Positions 17,728-25,975 of a stretch of DNA of 64,000 bases are shown piece after piece. The DNA is taken from contig JOGW01000012.1 in the NCBI GenBank assembly GCA_000721375.1, positions 379,205 through 443,204 on the forward strand. Reading direction: 5' to 3'. The stretch comes from Streptomyces sp. NRRL B-3428 (lineage in GTDB: Bacteria > Actinomycetota > Actinomycetes > Streptomycetales > Streptomycetaceae). A model generated the notes under the pieces. That model saw only the letters and a program-made list of their open reading frames with translations, was not told the DNA's origin and searched no databases. Each line of letters starts with the position of its first letter. Position 1 is the first letter of the stretch. A program made the translations under genes and the position numbers.

Positions 17728-17858
17728 GCCGGTCTCCCGCCTGTTTTCTGGCAGTACGTTCCTCATTGTGTGAATCGCGAAATGGGCCCCGCAACCGCGG
17801 GCGACAAGCCCCGACCGCGCGGGCGGCACCGATCCGGGGCCGCGACCACAATGGAGAC

Positions 17859-19289
17859 GTGGAGTGGTTCACGGCCCCCGACTACTGGCTCGCCCGCCTC
17901 GTCTTCCAGCGGGTGCTCGCCGCCGTGTATCTCCTGGCGTTCGTGGGCGCGGCCCTGCAGTTCCGTGCGCTGATCGGCGAGCGCGGCATGCTGCCGGTCC
18001 CGCACTTCGTGGCGCGCGTGGCGTTCCGGCAGGCGCCGAGCCTGTTCCAACTGCACTACTCGGACCGCCTGTTCGCGGCCGTCGCCTGGTCGGGCGCCGC
18101 GTGCTCCCTCGCGCTCCTGGCGGGCCTCGACGCCGAACTGCCGCTCTGGGCGGGGATGTTGCTGTGGCTGCTGCCCTGGCTGTTCTATCTCTCGATCGTG
18201 AACGTGGGCCAGACCTGGTACGGCTTCGGCTGGGAGTCCCTGCTCCTGGAGGTCGGCTTCCTCGCGGTCCTTCTCGGCCCGCACGATCTCGCACCACCCG
18301 TCCTTGTCCTCTTCCTCCTGCGCTGGGTGCTCTTCCGCGTCGAGTTCGGCGCGGGGCTGATCAAGATGCGAGGCGACGCGTGCTGGCGGAAGCTGACCTG
18401 CCTCTACTACCACCACGAGACCCAGCCGATGCCGGGCCCGCTGAGCTGGTTCTTCCACCATCTGCCCAGGCCCTTGCACCGCGCGGAGGTCGCGGCGAAC
18501 CACGTCACCCAACTTGCGCTGCCGTTCCTCCTGTTCACCCCGCAGCCGGTCGCGTCCTGCGCGGCGATCGTGATGGCGGTGACCCAGCTGTGGCTCGTCC
18601 TGTCGGGGAACTTCGCCTGGCTGAACTGGCTGACGATCGCCCTGGCCGTCTCCGCCATCGACTTCACGCCGCTGACGGGCGCTCCACCGGCGCTCGCCCG
18701 GCCGCCGCTCTGGTACGAGGTGCTCGTCATGTCCGTGGCGGCACTGATCCTGGTGCTCAGCTACCGCCCGGCGCGCAACCTGCTCTCCCGCCGCCAGATC
18801 ATGAACTACTCCTTCGACCCGCTCCATCTGGTCAACACGTACGGCGCGTTCGGCACGGTGGGCCGGGTACGCCACGAGATCGCCGTCGAGGGCACCGACG
18901 AACTCGTACCGCTGCCGGACGGGACCGGCTGGAAGGAGTACGGCTTCCACGGAAAGCCCGGCAAAGCCACCCGGCTGCCGCGCCAGTTCGCCCCCTATCA
19001 CCTGCGGCTCGACTGGCTGATGTGGTTCGCGGCGCTCTCCCCCGCGTACGCCCGCAGCTGGTTCGGGCCGTTCGTGGAGCGGCTGCTCGACGGCGACCGC
19101 GACACGCTCAGACTGCTGCGGCACAACCCCTTCCCGGACGCGCCGCCTCGTTTCGTACGGGCGCGGCTCTACCGCTACCGCTACACCAGCTGGGACGAGC
19201 TGCGGGCGACGGGCGCATGGTGGCAGCGGACGTACGTCCGTGAGTTCCTGCCACCCACACGCCTGCAGGAGACGACCTCACGGCGCTGA
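17859..19289 (+). CDS. Lipase maturation factor (LMF1-like) family membrane protein
   Basis: 476 residues with many hydrophobic helices in the first 320 residues. Conserved landmarks are QTWYGFGWESLLLE, FRVEFGAGLIKMRGD, CLYYHHETQPMPGPLSWF and a C-terminal FHGKP...YHLRLDWLMWF. These match the LMF1/LMF2 family; the animal members help lipoprotein lipase fold. The bacterial role is unknown, perhaps membrane-associated vitamin-K-carboxylase/HTTM-like chemistry or protein maturation. The GTG at 17859 is chosen from the family-like start (V)EWFTAPDYW; its ribosome site GGAG is only 2 bases away, so the start is less certain. It overlaps the convergent amidohydrolase gene by 12 bp. Confidence 0.83.
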   Translation: MEWFTAPDYWLARLVFQRVLAAVYLLAFVGAALQFRALIGERGMLPVPHFVARVAFRQAPSLFQLHYSDRLFAAVAWSGAACSLALLAGLDAELPLWAGMLLWLLPWLFYLSIVNVGQTWYGFGWESLLLEVGFLAVLLGPHDLAPPVLVLFLLRWVLFRVEFGAGLIKMRGDACWRKLTCLYYHHETQPMPGPLSWFFHHLPRPLHRAEVAANHVTQLALPFLLFTPQPVASCAAIVMAVTQLWLVLSGNFAWLNWLTIALAVSAIDFTPLTGAPPALARPPLWYEVLVMSVAALILVLSYRPARNLLSRRQIMNYSFDPLHLVNTYGAFGTVGRVRHEIAVEGTDELVPLPDGTGWKEYGFHGKPGKATRLPRQFAPYHLRLDWLMWFAALSPAYARSWFGPFVERLLDGDRDTLRLLRHNPFPDAPPRFVRARLYRYRYTSWDELRATGAWWQRTYVREFLPPTRLQETTSRR

Positions 19290-20129
19290 GAGTCCGTACA
19301 CCCGCCGGGCCGTCCCCTCGAAGATCTCCCGACGCTCGTCCGCGCCGAGACCGGAGGTCACCTCACGTGCGCTGTCGAGGACTTCCTCGTACGAGGCGGC
19401 AAGACGGCACACCGGCCAGTCCGAGCCGAACATCAGCCGCTCGGGACCGAAGGCGTCGAGCGCCACTTCCGCGTACGGACGCAGATCACGCACCGTCCAC
19501 TGCGCCCAGTCCGCCTCGGTCACCAGCCCCGACAGCTTGGCGACGGTGTTCGGCAGCGCGGCGAGCGCCCGCACATGACCGGCCCATGGCTCCGGCGCAC
19601 CGTCCGCGATGGGTGGTTTGCCGAGATGGTCGAGGACGAAGGTGAGTCCGGGCAGCACGGCAGCCGCCCGTACACAGGCCGGCAGCTGTTCGGGCTTCAC
19701 CACCAGGTCGTACGCGAGCCCCGCCTCGGCGACCGCGGTGAGACCTCTTCGTACGTCCGCACGCAGCAGCCATTCCGGGTCGGGTTCACCCTGCACCTGA
19801 TGCCGGATGCCCACCAGGTGCTCGCCGCCGGGGAGTTCACGCAGTCGCGCCAGCTCCTGCGTGATACCGGGAGCGGTGAGGTCGGTCCAGCCGACGACGC
19901 CCGCCACGAGATCGCTGTCGGCGGCGAGCGCCAGGAACTCCGGGGTCTCCTGCGCCTCCGTGATCGTCTGGACGAGGACGGTGGCGGTCACTCCCGCCGC
20001 CCGCGCCCGCGGCTCCAGGTCGGCGAGCGTGAAGTCGCGGCGGAGCGGCGCCAGTTCGGGGCCGGTGATCCAGTCCTGGTCGCGTACCGAGAGATCCCAG
20101 ACGTGGTGGTGCGCGTCGATGATCGTCAC
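19278..20129 (-). CDS. Amidohydrolase-2 family lactonase, probable L-fuconolactonase
   Basis: 283 residues. Metal-binding and family motifs are DAHHHVW at the N-terminus, GIRHQVQ, VLDHLGKP and FGSDWPVC. It would hydrolyse L-fuconolactone (or another sugar lactone) to the acid. It is last in a five-gene operon. GTG 20129 is chosen because it overlaps the mutarotase stop as GTGA and has GGGA upstream; ATG 20141 is possible. The neighbouring dehydrogenase, dehydratase and keto-acid dehydrogenase genes make the lactonase role in oxidative fucose breakdown likely. Confidence 0.85.
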   Translation of the reverse strand: MTIIDAHHHVWDLSVRDQDWITGPELAPLRRDFTLADLEPRARAAGVTATVLVQTITEAQETPEFLALAADSDLVAGVVGWTDLTAPGITQELARLRELPGGEHLVGIRHQVQGEPDPEWLLRADVRRGLTAVAEAGLAYDLVVKPEQLPACVRAAAVLPGLTFVLDHLGKPPIADGAPEPWAGHVRALAALPNTVAKLSGLVTEADWAQWTVRDLRPYAEVALDAFGPERLMFGSDWPVCRLAASYEEVLDSAREVTSGLGADERREIFEGTARRVYGLSAP

Positions 20130-20440
20130 GGAAGTTCCCATACGACGGGCAGGGAGGCGTCCGAGCCGTCCGCCGAGTAGTCGTGGATCACGTCGAGGAG
20201 CTCGGCCATCCGCGCCTGCCAGGCGATGTTGACCGGGAGTTTCGCCAGGGCCGCGAGCAGCGCGCCGTAGTCCTCGCACTCCAGGAGGTGGAAGAGGTCG
20301 GTGCCGCTGCGCCAGATCGTCCACGACTGCGCGCCCGATGCCCGTATCGCGGCGACGAGTTCCTCCGGCACCTCGCGGTGCGCCGCCTCGTACTCCTCGA
20401 TCCGGTCCGCGCGCACCCGCGTGTGCAGCGCGACCCTCAC
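20126..20440 (-). CDS. L-rhamnose/L-fucose mutarotase (RhaM family)
   Basis: 104 residues, the exact usual size of RhaM. It begins (M)RVALHTRVRADRIEEYEAAH and contains WTIWRSGTDLFHLLECEDY, placing it in the L-rhamnose mutarotase family that interconverts the alpha and beta pyranose forms of 6-deoxy sugars. Inside this operon it most likely supplies the correct L-fucose anomer to the dehydrogenase. The GTG overlaps the aldo/keto reductase stop (GTGA) and follows GGGGGAGG. It could also serve the rhamnose locus 30 kb away, which has no visible mutarotase of its own. Confidence 0.9.
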   Translation of the reverse strand: MRVALHTRVRADRIEEYEAAHREVPEELVAAIRASGAQSWTIWRSGTDLFHLLECEDYGALLAALAKLPVNIAWQARMAELLDVIHDYSADGSDASLPVVWELP

Positions 20441-21435
20441 GCCGTCGCCTCCCCCGGCACCGGCACATCGGCCGCAAGGAGTCCCTCCGACTTGAGTGCG
20501 GCCCAGAACGCGGCGGGCACGGGAGTCGCGAATTGCCGTGCGGTGTCCCGTACTTGGTCCGCGGAACGCATCCCGACCAGAACGCTCGCCACCGCCGGAT
20601 GCGCCAGCGGGAAGGCCAGCGCGGCGGCCCGCAGAGTTGTGCCGTGGTCTTCGGCGAGGGCCTTGATCCGCAGGGCGCGGTTCAGGAGGTCGTCGGGCGC
20701 CGTCGTGTAGTTGTACGTGGATCCGGGGCGAGGATCGGCGAGGACACCCGAGTTGTAGACGGCCGCGGCCACCACGCTCTTGCCGCGTGCCTGCGCCTCG
20801 GGGAGCAGGGCTTCGAGCGAGATCTGGTCGAGGAGGGTGTAGCGCCCGGCGGCCAGGACGACATCCGTGTCGGTGTCGGTGATGAAGCGGGTGAGCATCT
20901 CGGCCTGGTTCATGCCGGCGCCTATCGCGCCGACCACGCCCTCGGACCGCAGTTTCTCCAGGGCCGGATAGCCCTCGCGGAACGCCCACTCCTCGTGGTC
21001 GTCCGGGTCGTGCAGATAGACGATGTCGACCCGGTCGAGGCCAAGGCGCTCCAGGCTGCCCTCGATGCTGCGCCGCACCCCGTCCTCGCTGAAGTCCCAC
21101 ACGCGACGGTGGGTGGCGGGCACGGCGAAGCCGCCGGCCGCGAGATCGTCGCCGCCTCCGTCGTAGGGCTCGAGAAGTCTGCCGACCTTGGTGGAGAGCG
21201 TGTAGCTGTGCCGGGGGCGCTCACGAAGGATCTCGCCGAGACGGCGCTCGGAGACGCCGAGGCCGTAGTGCGGGGCTGTGTCGTACGTACGGATGCCGGC
21301 GTCCCAGGCGGCCTGGACCGTCTCGTGGGCCTGCTCGTCGCTGACCGGTGCGAAGAGCGAGCCGATCGGTGCGGCGCCGAAGGAGAGACGCGATACCAGG
21401 ACGTCGGTGGCGGCGAGGGATGACGAGGTGATCAT
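20437..21435 (-). CDS. Aldo/keto reductase, probable L-fucose (D-threo-aldose) 1-dehydrogenase
   Basis: 332 residues. The aldo/keto reductase tetrad is visible: Asp and Tyr in YDTAPHYGLG, Lys in LSTKVG and His in VYLHDPDD. It resembles the D-threo-aldose/L-fucose 1-dehydrogenase subgroup, which oxidises L-fucose to L-fuconolactone with NAD(P)+. It sits between the SDR and mutarotase genes, overlapping each by 4 bp. This would be the entry step of the pathway. Substrate assignment is inference from family and operon. Confidence 0.87.
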   Translation of the reverse strand: MITSSSLAATDVLVSRLSFGAAPIGSLFAPVSDEQAHETVQAAWDAGIRTYDTAPHYGLGVSERRLGEILRERPRHSYTLSTKVGRLLEPYDGGGDDLAAGGFAVPATHRRVWDFSEDGVRRSIEGSLERLGLDRVDIVYLHDPDDHEEWAFREGYPALEKLRSEGVVGAIGAGMNQAEMLTRFITDTDTDVVLAAGRYTLLDQISLEALLPEAQARGKSVVAAAVYNSGVLADPRPGSTYNYTTAPDDLLNRALRIKALAEDHGTTLRAAALAFPLAHPAVASVLVGMRSADQVRDTARQFATPVPAAFWAALKSEGLLAADVPVPGEATA

Positions 21436-22208
21436 GATGCCTCCGGACGGAGTCGAAGCCCCTGCATACCGCCGTCGACGGCGAGGGATGTGCCGGTGGT
21501 GGAGCCGGCCGCCGGACTCGCCAAGTAGGCGATGGCGGCGGCCACTTCGTAGGCCGTGACCAGCCGGCCGGTGGGCTGGCGTGCTGCGAGTGCGGCGCGT
21601 TCGGCGGACGGGTCATCGGCGGCGTCCAGGAGGCGGCCGACCCAAGGGGTGTCCACGGTGCCGGGGTTGACGCAGTTCACGCGGATGCCTTCGCGTACAT
21701 GGTCCGCGGCCATGGCGAGCGTCAGTGAGAGCACCGCGCCCTTGGAGGCGCTGTACAGCGCGCGCTGCGGCAGGCCCGCGGTGGCTGCTATGGAGCAGGT
21801 GTTGACGATCGCCGCACTCCTCGACGCCCGCAGATGGGGCAGAGCGGCACGCGTGGTGCGCACGACTCCGAGGACGTTCACGTCGAACACCTGCCGCCAC
21901 TGGGCGTCGTCGTTGTCCTCGACCGTCCCCTGGGCGCCGATCCCCGCGTTGTTGACCAGGATGTCCAGGCCGCCCATCTCCTCGGCGGCCGCGGCCACCG
22001 CTGCCCGGATCGAGGCGTCGTCCGTGACGTCCGCGCGCCGCGCGAGCAGCGGCTTGGCCACCGCCTCCGGATCGAGGTCGAGGACCGTGACCTGGGCGCC
22101 ACGCGCCGCGAGGAGTTCCGCGGTCGCCCTGCCGATGCCCGAGGCGCCGCCCGTGACAAGCGCCTTGAGCCCTGCGAGGTCGGTCACCCCGCCGCTCCCT
22201 TCGGTCAT
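21432..22208 (-). CDS. SDR oxidoreductase, probable 2-keto-3-deoxy-L-fuconate dehydrogenase
   Basis: 258 residues, a classical short-chain dehydrogenase: TGGASGIG nucleotide-binding motif, NNAGIG, catalytic Ser in NTCSIAA and YSASK. A family member next to an L-fuconate dehydratase typically oxidises 2-keto-3-deoxy-L-fuconate to the 2,4-diketo acid with NAD+. It overlaps the dehydratase stop and the aldo/keto reductase start (ATGA in both cases). Confidence 0.88.
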   Translation of the reverse strand: MTEGSGGVTDLAGLKALVTGGASGIGRATAELLAARGAQVTVLDLDPEAVAKPLLARRADVTDDASIRAAVAAAAEEMGGLDILVNNAGIGAQGTVEDNDDAQWRQVFDVNVLGVVRTTRAALPHLRASRSAAIVNTCSIAATAGLPQRALYSASKGAVLSLTLAMAADHVREGIRVNCVNPGTVDTPWVGRLLDAADDPSAERAALAARQPTGRLVTAYEVAAAIAYLASPAAGSTTGTSLAVDGGMQGLRLRPEAS

Positions 22209-23575
22209 GCCGCTGCTCCCTTCCGCTGCACGAGATCATGGTTGTCCGGGTCCGGTGTGGGAAGGGCCTCGGCCCAGTAGACGCCGGACGGAAAGCGGTA
22301 GCGCTCCAGGGATTGCCGGTGCATCGCCGCGGAGAACCCCGGTGCGGCCGGTGCCACGTAGTGGCCGTCCCGGATCCGCACCGGGTCCTGGAAGTGCTCA
22401 TGGAGGTGGTCGACGTACTCGATCATGCGGTCGTCCGTGGTGCCGGAGAGCGCCACGTAGTCGAACATGGCCAGATGCTGGACGAGTTCACACAGTCCGA
22501 CCCCTCCCGCGTGCGGGCAGACGGGGACATCGAACTTGGCGGCGAGCAGCAGGATCGCCAGGTTCTCGTTGACGCCGCCGACGCGGGCCGCGTCCAGCTG
22601 CAGGACGTCGATCGCGCCTGCCTGCAGCAGCTGCTTGAAGACGATGCGGTTCTGCACGTGTTCGCCGGTCGCCACCTTGACCGGCGCCACGGACCGGCGG
22701 ATCAGCGCGTGCCCCAGGACGTCGTCCGGGCTGGTGGGTTCCTCGATCCAGTACGGGTCGTACGGTGCGAGCGCCCTGGTCCAGGTGATCGCCTCGTCCA
22801 CGTTCCAGCGCTGGTTGGCGTCGATGGCGATACGGAAGTCGCCGCCCACAGCCGCCCGCGCGGCGCGCATCCGACGCAGATCGTCGTCCAGGTCCGCACC
22901 GACCTTCAGCTTGATCTGCGTGAACCCCTCGGCGACGGCCTCGCGCGCGAGCCGGGTCAGCTTCTCGTCGGAGTAGCCGAGCCAGCCGGGTGAGGTGGTG
23001 TACGCCGGGTAGCCGCGCACCCTCAGCCGCGCCGCGCGCTGATCGGCATCCGTCCGGCACCGCTCCAGGAGGGCCAGCGCCTCATCAGGGGCGAGCACGT
23101 CGGCGATGTAGCGGAAGTCGATCTGCGAGACCAGCCAGGCGGGTTCGGCGCGTGCGAGCAGCTGCCAGAGGGGCAGGCCGGCGCGCTTGGCGGCGAGATC
23201 CCAGACGGCGTTGACCACCGCGCCGATCGCCATATGCATGACGCCCTTCTCGGGGCCGAGCCAGCGCAGTTGGCTGTCGCCGATGAGGTCGCGGTTCAAC
23301 GAGCCGGGATCCGCGCACAGTTGGTCGACCGGACGGCCGAGGACATGTGGGCGCAGGGCGTCGATGGCGGCGACCTGGACGTCGTTGCCGCGCCCGATCG
23401 TGAAGGCGAACCCATGGCCCTCATGGCCGTCGCCCGCATCGGTGCGCAGCACCACATAGGCGGCGGAATAGTCCGGGTCGGGGTTCATGGCATCGGATCC
23501 GTCGAGCGAGGTCGACGTCGGGAAACGGATGTCGTAGGTCTCGACTGCCGTGATACGTGCGGAAGTTGGCGCCAC
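22205..23575 (-). CDS. L-fuconate dehydratase (enolase superfamily)
   Basis: 456 residues of the mandelate racemase/enolase superfamily, close in layout to L-fuconate dehydratase and human ENOSF1. Visible are the K-x-K base in QIKLKVG, metal ligands in [15 protein letters not shown] and ATGEHVQNR, and the late [10 protein letters not shown]. It dehydrates L-fuconate to 2-keto-3-deoxy-L-fuconate. It is first in the operon, so its upstream region (a 200-bp gap with a strong palindrome) should carry the control site. The start is GTG 23575, preceded by GAGAGAG. The next hydrolase of the pathway, which yields pyruvate and lactate, is not in the window. Confidence 0.92.
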   Translation of the reverse strand: MAPTSARITAVETYDIRFPTSTSLDGSDAMNPDPDYSAAYVVLRTDAGDGHEGHGFAFTIGRGNDVQVAAIDALRPHVLGRPVDQLCADPGSLNRDLIGDSQLRWLGPEKGVMHMAIGAVVNAVWDLAAKRAGLPLWQLLARAEPAWLVSQIDFRYIADVLAPDEALALLERCRTDADQRAARLRVRGYPAYTTSPGWLGYSDEKLTRLAREAVAEGFTQIKLKVGADLDDDLRRMRAARAAVGGDFRIAIDANQRWNVDEAITWTRALAPYDPYWIEEPTSPDDVLGHALIRRSVAPVKVATGEHVQNRIVFKQLLQAGAIDVLQLDAARVGGVNENLAILLLAAKFDVPVCPHAGGVGLCELVQHLAMFDYVALSGTTDDRMIEYVDHLHEHFQDPVRIRDGHYVAPAAPGFSAAMHRQSLERYRFPSGVYWAEALPTPDPDNHDLVQRKGAAA

Positions 23576-23623
23576 GGCTCTCTCTCATGGTCAGGGGTAG
23601 CGGCCTGAAGGCAGCTTGAGTAT

Positions 23624-23698
23624 TGATCGGATGTCTGCCACTGCGCAAGGCCTCAACTGTCCAAGCACTTGGACTTAACTCACCAAGAGATCCGATCA
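23624..23698. promoter_or_regulatory. Nested inverted repeats between the fucose operon and amidase gene
   Basis: An inner palindrome GTCCAAG-CA-CTTGGAC (23659-23674, perfect 7-bp arms) lies inside an outer inverted repeat, TGATCGGAT at 23624-23632 and ATCCGATCA at 23690-23698, with nearly the same centre. This is the divergent promoter region of the fucose operon and the amidase. It is probably an operator, but no regulator gene is adjacent. Confidence 0.6.
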
Positions 23699-23775
23699 TC
23701 GGCAGCGGGCTCGACGCGCGCGGCCGTACGCGGCACAGTGCTGACCTGAGGGGCCGAGATGATCGAGGAGCGCGC

Positions 23776-25116
23776 GTGACCAGCTGGGCAGGGCAGACCG
23801 CCACGGAGATCGCCGCGGCGGTACGGGAGAAGAAGGTGTCACCGCGCGAGGTGGCCGAGGAGCATCTCGCACGGATCGAACTGCTCGACGCACGCGTCGG
23901 CGCCTTCCGTCGCGTGCGCGCACACGAGGCGCTCGCCGAGGCCGACGCGCTGGCCGACCGCCCGGATCTCACCGAACTCCCGCTCGCAGGCGTGCCGGTG
24001 GCGATCAAGGACAATCTGCCCGTACGCGGCGAGTCCTGCCGCAACGGGTCGGCGGCCACGCCCGACACACCCGCCACCGAGGACCATCCGACGGTGGCGC
24101 GACTGCGGGCGGCGGGCGCGATCGTGGTGGGTCTGACCAACGTTCCCGAGCTGTGCATCTTCGGTACGACGGAGGGTGTGCACGGAACGGCCCGCAATCC
24201 GTGGGACACCTCGCGTACGGCCGGCGGATCCTCCGGTGGGAGCGCGGCCGCGGTGGCGGCGGGCATGGTGCCGCTCGCGCTCGGCAACGACGGGATGGGT
24301 TCGCTGCGGATCCCGGCCGCCAACTGCGGGGTACTCGGCATCAAGCCGGGCGAGGGCGTGGTGCCGCGCGAGCTGGGCGGCGGCTGGTTCGGGCTCTCGG
24401 AGAACGGACCGCTGGCGACGACGGTCGCCGATGCCCGCCTGATGCTGTCGGTGCTGGCCGGTGCGCCGAAGCGGCCCGCCACCGAGGCGGCACCGCTGAG
24501 GATCGCGGTGTCCACCCGCAGCCCACTCGCAGGGGTCCCGATCACCAAGGCCTGGCGGACCGCGGCGCAGGAAGCCGGGAAGCTGCTGGCCCAGGCGGGT
24601 CATCAGGTGGAGTCGGCCGACCCGCCGTATCCCCTCTGGCTGGGTGTCTCCGCCCTCGCGCACTGGACGGCGGGCACCCACGTGGACGCACAGCACCTCG
24701 ACCCCGCGAAGCTGACCGGCCGCACCCGCCGGCATGCGGCGATCGGCCGGCGCTTCCACGCCAGGGTCGAGCGGGGCGAGGGCCGGGCACGACTCCGTAC
24801 GCTCCTGGAGCCGTTCTTCGAGAGCCACGACATCCTGCTCACCCCGGCCCTCGCCCGCCGGGGCCCGGCCGCCGCGCCCTGGCACGAGCGGAGCTGGCTG
24901 CGGAACTTCACCACCAACACCCGCTACTCGCCGCTGACTCCACCCTGGAATCTCACGGGCTGGCCCGCCCTGTCGGTCCCGTTCGGTGTGCTGTCCACGG
25001 GGGCGCCGTGCGCGGTGCAGCTCGTGGGCGCACCGGACCGCGAGAACGAACTCCTTGAGCTGGCGGGGGCTTTGGAGTCCCTGCGCCCCTGGCGTCGGCA
25101 CGCACCCACGGCGTAG
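23776..25116 (+). CDS. Amidase signature family hydrolase
   Basis: 446 residues. The Ser-cisSer-Lys centre is intact: Lys in VAIKDNLPV, cis-Ser in GGSSGGSAAAV, and nucleophile Ser in GNDGMGSLRIPA (an unusual version of the common GSDxGGSIRxPA). It hydrolyses an amide, but the substrate is not predictable from sequence; relatives include aryl-amidases and amide-pesticide hydrolases. GTG 23776 follows GAGGAG by 5 bases, so longer in-frame extensions are rejected. It is divergent from the fucose operon and may share its control region, though no pathway link is obvious. Confidence 0.9.
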   Translation: MTSWAGQTATEIAAAVREKKVSPREVAEEHLARIELLDARVGAFRRVRAHEALAEADALADRPDLTELPLAGVPVAIKDNLPVRGESCRNGSAATPDTPATEDHPTVARLRAAGAIVVGLTNVPELCIFGTTEGVHGTARNPWDTSRTAGGSSGGSAAAVAAGMVPLALGNDGMGSLRIPAANCGVLGIKPGEGVVPRELGGGWFGLSENGPLATTVADARLMLSVLAGAPKRPATEAAPLRIAVSTRSPLAGVPITKAWRTAAQEAGKLLAQAGHQVESADPPYPLWLGVSALAHWTAGTHVDAQHLDPAKLTGRTRRHAAIGRRFHARVERGEGRARLRTLLEPFFESHDILLTPALARRGPAAAPWHERSWLRNFTTNTRYSPLTPPWNLTGWPALSVPFGVLSTGAPCAVQLVGAPDRENELLELAGALESLRPWRRHAPTA

Positions 25117-25154
25117 GACGCCTACCAGTTGGTGAACGCCCGGGCGCTCTCGCG

Positions 25155-25349
25155 GTGCCCGGTCCGGGCGCACACACCGTGCAGGTGTGCGCGCCCGAGA
25201 CGCTGATGGACGTGGCGACGGAGGAACTGCCCCGGCGCCATCACGCCGGTGTCGAGGTGCGGCGGCCGCTGCCCGGCCGGAGTGCTCCGGTGGACACCAC
25301 GGCCGCCCGTGAGCTGCTGGGTTTCGAAGCCGAGTTCTTGGTGCCCTGA
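25155..25349 (+). pseudogene. C-terminal relic of an NAD-dependent epimerase/dehydratase
   Basis: An open frame encodes APETLMDVATEEL, then VRRPLPGRSAPVDTTAARELLGF. This is the standard C-terminal end of NAD-dependent epimerase/dehydratase-like oxidoreductases, in which a PLPG-x-x-APV segment is followed by A-R-x-L-L-G-F. The roughly 250 preceding residues, including the Rossmann motif, are absent, because the amidase gene ends only 39 bp upstream. It looks like a gene truncated by an old deletion. Confidence 0.6.
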
Positions 25350-25368
25350 GGCACCGCTGCCCGCCTGC

Positions 25369-25548
25369 TCAGTCGACGCTGGGCAGGATGTGCGGCTCGG
25401 CGAGGTCGTCCTCGTAGCCCGCGAGGCGGATCGGCGCCGACCGCGCCCACACCTCGAGGCTGCCCAGCTGGTCCCCGGGCCGGCGGCCGGCTCGGTCGCG
25501 CCGCTCCTTGGGGGACCTCTGCTCACTCTTGGACTTGTCTGGTGTCAC
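25369..25548 (-). CDS. Conserved small protein, 59 residues, unknown function
   Basis: The frame from GTG 25548 to the stop at 25369 encodes a basic N-terminal half (PDKSKSEQRSPKERRDR) and a C-terminal segment WARSAPIRLAGYEDDLAEPH that I recognise as conserved in small actinobacterial hypothetical proteins. A perfect AAGGAG lies six bases before the GTG, which supports translation. It has no signal peptide or membrane helix. No function can be proposed. Confidence 0.7.
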   Translation of the reverse strand: MTPDKSKSEQRSPKERRDRAGRRPGDQLGSLEVWARSAPIRLAGYEDDLAEPHILPSVD

Positions 25549-25975
25549 CGCGCACTCCTTATGTGTCGGGTAACCCCGGGCCGAACCGACACCGCCCCGC
25601 TCCGGGGCGCCGCGGCCGCCCCTCGGGGCAACGTTCTGGCCAGTTCGGTCGCGGTGGCGCCGGTAACTCGTGCGGGACGCAGCCGTGGTGACCGGCTTGC
25701 CCCAGGACGGGCCAAGGGTGTTGGTGGAACCCGTTTTGGCGGCCCGTTCGGACCAGAGTACCCATATGAGCGCGGCCCCGCTCTATGGGGAGGTAAAGTC
25801 TCGGCACATCCCCGGGAAAACGGCACAAAGCGACTGGATCGCCATGCAATCCGACCGGGTCAGGATCTTCGCTGCGCGTGGTTAAGACCGTGTTGGTCTC
25901 ATCGTCAGCCCGACCTGCTCTCCTGGCAGCGCACCACGGACCCCACCCGTGGTTCAGGACCGCAAGGAGCCGCAC
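25549..25975 (+). other. 427-bp non-coding region, possible long leader of the HD-domain gene
   Basis: No credible coding frame was found. The part from about 25770 to 25905 is less GC-rich than its surroundings, with A-rich tracts (GGGAGGTAAAGTC, GGGAAAACGGCACAAAG). A hairpin ACCACGG/CCGTGGT (25933-25939 and 25947-25953) sits just before the AAGGAG of the next gene. It may hold a promoter plus a structured 5' leader or a small RNA. I could not match it to a known riboswitch. Confidence 0.35.

Noticed and set aside
23623..23775. N-terminal extension of the amidase frame
   Set aside because: GTG 23776 has an ideal GAGGAG site; the extension covers the operator region and lacks amidase similarity.
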